NCBI RefSeq assembly: GCF_003945595.2
Contig: NW_024104532.1
Location: 9,145,799 to 9,209,798 of the forward strand
Direction of reading: 5' to 3'
Source of the DNA: Pipra filicauda
Taxonomy: Eukaryota > Chordata > Aves > Passeriformes > Pipridae
Length of the DNA stretch: 64,000 nucleotides
Part shown: in pieces, positions 28,613 to 37,412 of the stretch
Layout of the letters: each line of letters opens with the position of its first letter
Position numbering within the stretch: the stretch's first letter is position 1
Notes under the pieces: model-generated
Seen by the model: the letters and a program-made list of their open reading frames with translations, nothing else
Told to the model about the DNA's origin: nothing
Databases searched by the model: none
Made by a program: the position numbers and the translations under genes

Positions 28613-30960
28613 GAGTTCCTTATATCTCATCTCCTGTTGTAAATATGACTTCCTTAAAAGATAGACTCTATTAATGTTTATTAATAGATTCATTAACTTT
28701 ATTAATGTTTATTAATAGATATTAAAATATTGTTTGACTTTGAAGTCAGTAGATTTTTTTTTTCTACTTCCCTTTAGAACATTTTCTTTAAAATATCTTT
28801 GTAACCATAAGATACAATATGAGATCACGGTCTCTGTCTTTCTACTTCATCTGTGATTATACAGGAAAATAATCTTGTATATCCCTTGTTTTGAAACCCT
28901 CCTGTTCAGTGGTTGTGTATTTAACAGTTTTATTTTGCCTGAAATTGTAGTCAGAGTAATTTTGCTGCAGAGCTGAGGAAGGCAGCTCTGTAAAGTGATC
29001 TGCTGTGTTTTAGTTGCCTGCAGTGCTTGCTGGTTCGCATCATAATCCTAATTTCACATCCTCAAATACTTCTCTAGTCTTCCCAATCTTTTCTCCTCCT
29101 TAGAGAACTGCTTTGGTAGTAATTCTGTCTTTATCTGATGTCCCTAAAGGTGCCTGACCAGCTCCATTTCCCCTAACCAAGCGTGTTCTCCAAAAGCCTC
29201 CAGGGGCAGAGCTGTTTGTGTGTTGGAGCAGCCTGTGATTAAAGGGAGGTACAATCAGCTTCACCTCTGTGTGTCTTTGCACATAAACCTGGGGGTTTAT
29301 TTCAGGGAAAGCTGAAACTCCAGCTCATGACTGACAACTTGATATGAAATTGTTGGCAACACTGATGAGAACTCTCCTCTCAGAGGTGTAACTCAATAAT
29401 TCACACTATTAATTTCACCTTTCAATTTGAAATATTACCTTATAAAGAAACCCAGAAAGTATTTCAGTTCCAAGTAAATTTGACTGCAGAAATTAAATAT
29501 CTCCCACTCCCTTTTTTTTTCTTAGAAGAAAATGCCACATACAGTCAACCTCCTGCACTTTTGGTCTTCTTGCTTGTTAATATCTCACATTATTGAAGAT
29601 TGTTTTTAGAAAGGCCTTGCTTTTGAGACCCTCTCTCTTTGGTTTGTCCAATTAGTTCTGGCAACTCAGTTTACTGTATGATCTTAATATAATTTTTCTG
29701 GTCATTTCAATGTTCTGTTTTCCTTCTGCAGTTAGTTTACAGAAGAATTTAAGTACGATGTGAAAGATTATTTATAGGATGTAGGAAAAAAACAAGGTAG
29801 AAAGTAAACTTACATAAATAGGGGCTTATCAGTCAAAGCATTCTGCTTTACAGGTTAGTGAAGAAAATGACACCAATGTTTTCAGGAACTTGCTGGTTAC
29901 CATTTTACTTTTTTGTACCTATGTTTATACATACCTTTGTAGGTTCTTCTATACAGAGGAGATACATTGCATGTTCTTTTGTATGCAGCTATACTATAGT
30001 TTTCTACCAACAAAATCACCAGGTTCTGCTGGACTTTTTCTTTAGGGGCACACAGGAAAAGCACATTCAAATTTTTTGCCCTGGGGTCCTGCAAGAGGTT
30101 GTAGACTGAGAGTACAGGAATTAGTGCAGATGTGAAGTGTTTCCTCCTCTGTGTTTCTCATCTCCAGAAAGCCCCACAATCTGAGCAGCACATCATGTTT
30201 TCTTTTTGAATCACACTTTAATTGTGCTTAACCAGAAAATGCTGTTCTGAGTTGCAATTCAGCTTCCCCCACAGTCATAAACCAATACACGTAGAATGCT
30301 CTCTTTTAAAGAAGAATTTGTTATGAAAGCACACCCTGAAAAGATGGAGAATGGCAGAGTCAGTAAATGGCAGGCAGCTGACTCCTCTGCCCATCTGTCC
30401 TCTGCTGCACATCCAAGTCATTCCACTCTCCTCTGAGGTACTGGGAACTCCTTCTCCACTGGTGCCAAACAGCAAGTTCAAAATACAGATGAATTCTGAG
30501 CAGCAGGAAAGGTGGTTTCAGTAAATTAAAGAAAAGTCCTGACTGTCATTCCCTTGCTTGGTGTCCCTGGCTTTAAATACTGCAGGGCACACGCTGGGGA
30601 AGAAATGAGCAGTTCCCAAGTCCAGCTCATTAGTTAGCAGGTTTTGTTGGTTTGAACTCAAGTCAGGTATGTGCATCTGAGGGCAGTGTTTGACTGGGTG
30701 TTTAGACACAGCCTAAATTGATAAATCTGTCTAGCAAAGTGCCTCTCTTGTCTTCCTTGAATTTAGGTTCATGATCTGAGCTTTGCTCATCGTAGCTTAC
30801 TCCACGTGAATTTAAGTTGATGATAAATTAGTTTTATATATGGGTTGCTGCAACGTGCAATGGGCTCTCAAAGGACAAGAGGAAATTCATTCACCATTCC
30901 CCACCCCACCCCCTTGACACCTCAGCCCTCTCTTCTCCATTTCTTCTTCAGCCCTTGCAG
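28613..30960. other. Intergenic stretch, no gene seen
   Basis: AT-rich, no supported exon. A local duplication of ttaatgtttattaataga lies near 28670-28725. Confidence 0.5.
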
Positions 30961-32110
30961 CATTTGTGGTTACTTTTCACCTCCCACTCCTAAAACCATA
31001 ACTCCTCCAGGGCTCCTGCAACCTGCTGACCCCTGAGGTGCTGGAAGAGGGACACACCACGGGGGGCTTTCCCTGCTGATGAACATCAGGCAGTGAAGCC
31101 TTTGGGCTGCCCATGGGTGGGGTCTGCACATCCCCCTGCCCAGGTGGGCTCCTGCCTGCCCCAGACCAGGGGGGCTGTTCCAAACTGGAGGGACCAGCTT
31201 GGCCCAGTGCCTGCCAGGAAGGAGCCAGGGCACAGCCAGGCTGTGGTGACAGCAGTGTCCTCCCTGCTGGTGGAAAGGGCCGTGTGGCTGCTGCCTGCAG
31301 ACCCCACCAGCACCTGGAAGTGCTCAAGGACAGGCTGGACGGGGCTTGGGGCAACCTGGTCTAGTGGAAGTTGTCCCTGCCCATGACCAGGGGCTTGGAA
31401 GCAGATTACCTTTGTGGTTCCTTCCAACATAAACCATTTTACACGTTGGAGAAGTTCTGGAGGACTGTCTCCTATGGGAGGGACCACACAGGAGCGGGGG
31501 AAGAGTGTGTGGGGGAAGGAGCAGCAGAGACATGTGATGAGGGGCTGTGGTGGTTTCCTCAGGGACAGCCCAGACAGCCCTGTGGCAGCAGGAAAGGAGC
31601 ACCAAAATCCCCCTGAAGACTCCAGTGTCCTGGGATATTTCCTGCCAGGGAATGGGGTGCTCAGAGGGCCTGGCTGTGCTTCAGGAGCAGTCAGGACATC
31701 CCTGTAGGTGACACCTGGAAGGCCCAGGGCAGCAGCCCCTGGAGCTGAGGGCTCTGTGCCCGTGTGCCATGCAGGGACTGGTGCCCATGGCTCTGGCTCT
31801 CAGCTCAGGGACCTGCCCATGGAGCACCCCCGGGCCAGGGGGCAGCTGCCAGCACAGCCTGAGCAGCCTGGGAGGTACCTGCCACTGCTCTCTCTGATTC
31901 TGGGATTCCAGCAGGACACCCCTTCTGCTCTGCTGCTTGGAAGGGCAGCCAGGGAGCAGGGAAACCCTCAAGGTTTGTGGGGTTCCCTCAGCTCAGGGGG
32001 ACATCAAAGCTGGTGCCCCCGGGCAGGGGCTTCATCCTCAAGGGAGCCTAAATGAGCTGTACCCTCACTGTGGGACATTTGGGGGGCACTCCCAGAGGGG
32101 CTCAGTGTCT
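30961..32110. other. GC-rich block with stacked open frames
   Basis: Sharp rise in G+C over about 1.1 kb between AT-rich flanks, with open frames of 70-130 codons in several frames on both strands at once. That is what base composition alone produces, and no frame shows a recognisable domain. A CR1 fragment occupies 31262-31442; the remainder is unassigned. Confidence 0.5.
31262..31442 (+). mobile_element. CR1 LINE 3' fragment
   Basis: Diverged CR1 in plus orientation: cacctggaagtgctcaagga, caggctggacggggcttggg, gcaacctggtctagtggaag and a tail ggttccttccaacataaacc. Left edge uncertain within the GC-rich block. Confidence 0.85.
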
Positions 32111-32289
32111 GCCCTGTTGCTGAGCACACTCTTTATCATTTCATTGTGCCTGTTCTGAAAACACATCCCAGGGTGAAATAACAATCCCATTTTCTCCCTT
32201 TATTTTAGTGTTGAAGCAGCTCTCCAGTGAGGTGACACACTCCAGCTCACCTGAGGGTGTCCTGATCCGTGAGGAGAGAGGAGCAGGAA

Positions 32290-32365
32290 GAATGGGGGAA
32301 GAAAGAGCCCAGGGATCTGGTATTTAAGAATGGGGGAAGAAAGAGCCCAGGGATCTGGTATTTAA
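32290..32365 (+). repeat. Perfect 38-bp tandem duplication
   Basis: Two adjacent copies of a unit starting gaatgggggaagaaagagcc and ending ctggtattta appear identical. Confidence 0.9.
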
Positions 32366-33731
32366 TCTCAGCTCTGTCACTGACCAACAGACGGTGTTTT
32401 AAGGTCACCTAAAGAATCTCAGATCACAGTGTGGCCTGGGGGAGATGCCCCATCACAGATAACACTTGTCTATTTTCGTCTGTGCTTTAGCTTTTCCTTC
32501 CATAAACTGATATTAGGAAACAATTTCAGTGTCTTTTTAGATCTCTCAGAAAGTTTACAATTAAAAAAAAAATAAAGGCATATGTTTGAGGATTTCCTCA
32601 TCATTATATACAGGCTTATTCACTAGTAGTGACTTCATGTTTAACTCCTAAAAAATTCTGAAATGCTGTCTCAAAAAGAAAGTAAAATAAATAAAATCCA
32701 AGATTTTTATTCTTCCTCAGGAAGAATTAAAGCTGTTTCACCTCTTTGACTCTACTTTCAAAAAACACTAATGAAAATGAGGTCTAATCATTATAGTTTT
32801 CAAATACTATTATGTATTTTTACATGAGATATATACAAATATATATTATATGTATTAATCCTCAATAATTTGAGGGTTGTCTTTTTAGGATCTTTGGCCC
32901 TGGCTGATGAACTCAACATAAAGCCACCATGTGAAGGGAAGAGGGACTCAGACAAAGAATCAATGTTAAATGTATGGTAACTCATTTAGTCATATTTGTC
33001 AAAGTGCTGAGTTGTTCCACATAGTGAACACTATTTATGGATCACCCAGAGTTTCCCCAAATTTTATTTTTAGAATTTCTGAATGATAAATAAAGAGCTT
33101 ATAACTAGGCCAGAAAACGTGATATGTGCATTTCTCTTTCATATTTTTCCTAAGAGAAAAAAAAACACCTTAAAAGGAGTCTAGTACAAATTTGAAAATT
33201 GGAATTATACTTAATTCAAATGGTTCCTAGTCTTAATTGTCTCTAGATTTTCATTGTGTTTTAAGTAAATGTTAAAGGGAGGGAATGTGATTTCCAAAGT
33301 GAGCAAAAAGATGTTGTTTAGAAACTAATTACCTGCACAGACACAAATGTTTTGGGGCAGGTTGTGGCAGGTTCATTAACACTCAGTGCTAATAGTGACC
33401 AATTTCTTATGCACATTAATGTCACATCAGCTCCATCTTGTGGCTGATGATATTACTGGGCTCATTTTAACTTTGATTCTGCAGGAAAAAGGTCAAAAAC
33501 AAAAAAGAAACAAATGCTGGTGAGGAGAGGAAATTGTAGCCAGGGCTCATCATTGCAGCTGTTTGTAAAACAAAAAAAAAAGTGACAGGAAAAAACCCCT
33601 CCATAGTTGCAATTTGCCATATCTAAGTGGACAATTATAAAACAGGGAAAGTTTTCATTAAAATATTAATTAAGAAAATCAAAGAAAACGATTTCGTGGC
33701 TATTTCAATGAGTTTATGAACCCTGCCAGTT
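32366..33731. other. Intergenic stretch before the small plus-strand gene
   Basis: AT-rich, no exon recognised. A missing 5' exon of the plus-strand gene could lie here or further left; none is clear by eye. Confidence 0.4.
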
Positions 33732-33755
33732 ATGCTTTGTTCCTCTTTCATTCAG

Positions 33756-33849
33756 GGCACCAAAACCGCTGCTGCTGCTGGGCAGTTTAACCTCGAGGCT
33801 GCGATTAAAAGTGTTGACAAAATGTCCAGCGAGTTGAAGAAGCTGAACG
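33756..33849 (+). CDS. C5orf58: C5orf58-like exon a
   Basis: 94 nt after acceptor ttcctctttcattcag and before donor AACG|gtaact. It starts GTKTAAAAGQFNLEAA, with four GCT Ala codons in a row, and ends SSELKKLN. Read past the donor, the frame stops after 8 more codons, which supports splicing. The frame is also open upstream to ATG 33732 (8 codons), so the acceptor may or may not be used. Confidence 0.7.
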
Positions 33850-34357
33850 GTAACTCTGCCTTCATCCTCCGGTAACACGAGAGGTTTAAGGCGTCCTAAG
33901 AGCTGTGAAGGGCTCGGTTTCCTTTGGGGTGCAACTGTTTTCATGTAATGAAACAAGAGATTTGCTTGTGTTTGGACGAGTTAACTGTAGCAATAGAATC
34001 AGGTGAATTAACCACGGCAAACCTGTCGGAGAGTCAGAAGCCACTCGTTTGCAGAAACACTGGTAGTTTTCTAATACGAATAGTACTAATTTTAATTTAA
34101 ATGTCTTGAAGTAAATAAAACAAGGCGACCCATTAAATCTGTGAATGAGTCGACAGACGAACACTTCAAAAAGTGCTTGTGTAGATGCCCTCCACTGAGC
34201 AGCTGCCATTGCCTAAACACCGTGCTGATAAAATGTCCTTTGTCTTTCAGTGGAAAGCCAGCTCCTGCTTTGTGACCTTATTCTGAATTTCAACCATCCT
34301 ATAAAGGCCAAAGACTTAAGAGAAGCTGAAGAAAAGACGTGGAGTTTGACAGATTAA
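33756..34357 (+). CDS. C5orf58: Small two-exon gene, probable C5orf58 orthologue
   Basis: Two plus-strand exons, 33756-33849 and 34251-34357, are joined by a GT-AG intron of about 0.4 kb with matching phases. The peptide includes GQFNLEAAIKSVDKM and SSELKKLN, then VESQLLLCDLILNFNHPIKA and DLREAEEKTW, ending TD before TAA. I recognise the SELKK...QLLLCDLIL.FNHPIK pattern as C5orf58, an uncharacterised protein of under about 130 residues encoded next to LCP2 in human; the neighbourhood and convergent orientation agree. Function is unknown. No signal peptide or membrane segment is seen; the chain looks helical and amphipathic. An in-frame ATG at 33732 sits in the pyrimidine-rich acceptor tract and would give 74 residues without an upstream exon. 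Otherwise the start lies in an unseen 5' exon. The name is from memory and unchecked. Confidence 0.68.
34251..34357 (+). CDS. C5orf58: C5orf58-like terminal coding exon
   Basis: Acceptor cctttgtctttcag, then 2 bases completing Val and 34 more residues to TAA at 34355-34357. QLLLCDLILNFNHPIK is the most recognisable stretch. The 3' UTR would run directly into the pyrimidine repeat at about 34400. Confidence 0.72.
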
Positions 34358-34399
34358 ACATCCATTTTCTTGTGTTGTCTTCTATTAATACTGCTGAAG

Positions 34400-34954
34400 T
34401 TTCTTTTTCTTTTTCTCTTTCTTTTTCTTTTCCTCTTTCTTTTTCTTCTTCCTTTTTCTTTCTTTTTCTTTATCTCTTTCTTTTCCTCTTTCTTTTTCTT
34501 TTCCTCTTTCTTTTTCTTCTTTCTTTTTCTTTTTCTTTTTCTTTTTCTTTTTCTTTTTCTTTTTCTTTTTCTTTTTCTTTTTCTTTTTCTTTTTCTTTTT
34601 CTTTTTCTTTTTCTTTTCCTCTTTCTTTTTCTTCTTCCTTTTTCTTTTTCTTTTTCTTTTTCTTTTTCTTTTTCTTTTTCTTTTTCTATTTCTTTTTCTT
34701 TTCCTCTTTCTTTTTCTTTTCCTCTTTCTTTTTCTTCTTCCCTTTTCTTTTTCTTCCTTTTTCTTTTTCTTCCTTTTTCTTTTTCTTTTTTTTCTCTTTT
34801 TCTTTTTCATTTCTTTTTTTCTCTTCTCTTTCTTTTTTTTTCTTCTTTTCTTCTTCTTTTCTTCCTCTTTTTCTACCTCTTCTTCCTCTTTTTCCTCTTC
34901 TGCTTCTACTCTCTCTTCTCGTTCTTCTCCTTCTTCTTTTCTTCCTCTTCCCTC
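34400..34954 (+). repeat. (CTTTTT)n pyrimidine tract, about 555 bp
   Basis: Almost purely C and T on the plus strand. The purest hexamer run (CTTTTT) is about 34513-34612, with a second near 34644-34687 and interrupted CT-rich sequence to 34954. The frames reading Phe-Leu-Phe-Leu on plus and Lys-Arg on minus are translations of the repeat, not genes. It starts about 40 bases after the stop of the plus-strand gene. Confidence 0.97.
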
Positions 34955-36789
34955 GAAAGACTGAAGGTTGAACTGTACAATGATAGTATGGCTCCCTACA
35001 CTCAGACTATTTTTATTTTAAACAGAAAATGGGGAGTGTAAAAAGCCATAAGCAGGTTACTGATTTTGAGAGGGTTTTTTAGCCCACATTGCCCAAATTA
35101 AGCCCACCAGGGCTGGAAAGACTGATGTAATTAATTAATTAGAAAGGTCAGGAAACTGGGCATGAAGTTTTTCACATGTGGTTGTCTCCTTTTAAACAAA
35201 GACATGTTGGACCAGCACCAAAGATTTGAAATTACTACAAGTCAAGTCATTCCTCTTTTATCTCAGTTGTGCTCTGGAAAAGGGGATAAGAAACAGTCGG
35301 TGGAAGAGGAACTGCAACTCGGCATTTGAGCTGCCTTCCTCCTCCTAAAAATAGTGCCAGAGGGCAGATTACTGGAAAACCAAAAGTACTTTTGGTTTTA
35401 GTTTCTGTAGTGACTCTCTAATGCACTTGGCTACAAAAAAAGGGCCTAAATACCCCACCCTGAAATCTTCTTGGCCCAAAATTTGAGCAGCCACTCTTTT
35501 CATGTAGTTCATTCCAATTAATATTCAATCGTACTTTACTTGTGGACATCTTTGAGTGTTTGAACGTTTGGTGTATTTTTTTTTTCTTTTACCAAATATA
35601 TTTATCTGAATACTAAAACTGTGATTTATTCTACTGGAAAAAATGTGCAGTGTTAAAATTTGTTATGCTGGTATAAATTTTGTTTCTCTTTCACTTGTGA
35701 GATGATTTAAAATTAATAAAACACAATTCCACAGGAGGTATTTCTAAGTTTCTTGATCCATTTTTTTCAAGGCAATGCAGTGGAATAAAATTACAGCCTC
35801 CAATTCACAGTCAGTGGTTATGCGGGAGATGTTCTGAATTTTAGCATTTTTTAAAAAACATAGATTAGAATTGATTCTCCTTTCACCAGATTAAAAAATA
35901 TTGAGCCAGAAACAGCTTTTCTCAGCTGAAGAATTTTTAAAATTTCATTTTTCATCTTTATTTTTGGACCCACCGCTGCATGGAAACGAAATTCCTAACT
36001 TTGAATTCTAAATATTTTAGAGAGACAGACAACATTTATAAAACACATCTATTTAAACTGTTCATGAAATCTAATTGTTACGTCTGAGAAGCTCTACAGA
36101 TTGTATGGGAAGTATTTGTCTACCTTGAATTTCGGTTCTAGTATTTCAAGACACAAATGGCTTTAAAGGAAAAAACATGTGACGAATCTACCATGTCAAA
36201 CCAAGTTATCAGAAAACTGAGGCAAGGACTTGGATAAATCCCACTTAACAAAGGTGAGGGGAAAACTCTTGGTGCTTCAATGGTCATCAGTTGCAAGTTA
36301 TATTTTAGATCTGGGAACGTTTTCTTTTAAAAACTCAGTACAACAGAGGGCAGTGGTGTAAGAGGAACTGAGTTTAGGCTGCTGCCTGTGCTTTCTAAGA
36401 GCTTTGGGTGTGTTCTGCCAGTCAGGAATCACATGATGATGGGATAAACTCGTGGATGTGCTTCCTGTAAAAGGCAGTTGCTGGGTTTAATCAGGAAGAC
36501 ACAGCGAAGGAAGGTCCTTGTTAAAGGGGAAAAGCTTGTTCTGACTCAGGTTAGAGGATGCCAGGAGACACCTAATTCCAGCGTGTGGAATAAAGCATGG
36601 GATCCTCAGTGCTGTGGCAGAAAGTGGTGTCTGTAGGTGCGGGAGTTCTCTAGAAAACTGGGAAAAATCCAGTTTCATCCCTGAGTAACCCAGACACAAA
36701 CCCCGACAGGCACCTGCACATCTGGGGTGGGAGAGATTTTTGGTGTCACTGAAGCCTGTGTGCCCTTCAGATCCAGGTTAGAGCCACAG
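34955..36789. other. Between the convergent genes
   Basis: No coding match. This holds the probable 3' UTR of the plus-strand gene and intergenic DNA before the LCP2 transcript end. Confidence 0.45.
35715..35720 (+). terminator. Candidate poly(A) signal for the small plus-strand gene
   Basis: AATAAA about 1.36 kb after the TAA at 34357 and beyond the pyrimidine tract. It is the first obvious plus-strand signal I noticed downstream. Assignment is inference only. Confidence 0.25.
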
Positions 36790-36817
36790 CCTTTTCAGGG
36801 AAGTGGACATAGTTAGA

Positions 36818-36823
36818 TTTATT
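36818..36823 (-). terminator. Candidate LCP2 poly(A) signal, distal
   Basis: Second AATAAA on the minus strand, about 470 bases after the LCP2 stop. Confidence 0.35.
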
Positions 36824-36951
36824 GGGGAATAAATAGGCTTCCATTGTCTTTTGTCCATTCCTCGGCTTTGACAAGGTTTGGGTCTACCTTGTATCACATG
36901 AAGTAACATAATTGCTGCTGCAGTTCTCATCCAAAAAAAAGAGCTTACGTT

Positions 36952-36957
36952 TTTATT
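36952..36957 (-). terminator. Candidate LCP2 poly(A) signal, proximal
   Basis: AATAAA on the minus strand about 335 bases after the LCP2 stop. No cleavage evidence can be read from sequence alone. Confidence 0.35.
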
Positions 36958-37289
36958 CTCCTGTGACAGCAGAGATTTGTGTGCATGTTTACTCCTGGAT
37001 CCTCCAATTTGCTGTGGAAATAATTTCAAGAGGATATACACGTCTTGGAAAATAAAAAAATTCTCAGGTACTGTATGATTAGTGGACAGTAACAAACACA
37101 TCATAGGAAAATCATATTTAAAGCATACTGCATTTAAGGCATAATTAAAAAATAACATAATCCTTTTTCCTTGAAATGAGGTGATTTTTAATGACTTCAT
37201 GAGTTTAGTTTGCTGAAAAAGGAAGTGTCTTCAAGTTTATAAACTTCACTAGGCTTTGATACAATGCATGATCTTCATTAAGATCTTAT

Positions 37290-37412
37290 TTAAATATGTC
37301 CTGCAGCATATTTTAACATGCACTGGTTTCTGGAACCTCTGTCTTTTCCATCAATCAGAAGAAGGGGTGTCCTTTGGAAGTGGTCAATGATATCTGCCAC
37401 AGAAGAAAAATC
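37290..37412 (-). CDS. LCP2: LCP2 exon 21 (end of SH2, stop codon)
   Basis: Acceptor tccatcccacag, 40 codons and a TAA stop at 37290-37292. The peptide [20 protein letters not shown] followed by [10 protein letters not shown] matches human [30 protein letters not shown]. It ends [10 protein letters not shown], replacing the mammalian CTLTHAAGYP tail. An inner ag (gtggcag) was rejected because it would remove DFSSVA. Confidence 0.96.
   Translation of the reverse strand, partial: DFSSVADIIDHFQRTPLLLIDGKDRGSRNQCMLKYAAGHI

Larger units (their letters stand above)
36790..37289 (-). other. LCP2: Likely LCP2 3' untranslated region
   Basis: Sequence following the LCP2 stop on the minus strand, with no further coding match. 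Two canonical AATAAA signals read on this strand, at 36952-36957 and 36818-36823, so the transcript probably ends around 36.93 or 36.80 kb. The end point is inferred; alternative polyadenylation is possible. Confidence 0.5.

Noticed and set aside
30970..32158. Multiple overlapping frames of 73-133 codons on both strands
   Set aside because: Explained by high G+C, which lowers stop frequency; simultaneous openness in many frames and no recognisable domain.
1..33700. FOXI1 or DOCK2 exons, expected on this side of LCP2 from human gene order
   Set aside because: No forkhead signature or other DOCK2-like peptide was found; these genes, if present, lie further left.
34339..35041. Open frames of 210 and 223 codons (Phe/Leu/Ser) on plus and 141 codons (Lys/Arg) on minus
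   Set aside because: They are translations of the CTTTTT repeat tract; the composition is only what the repeat dictates.
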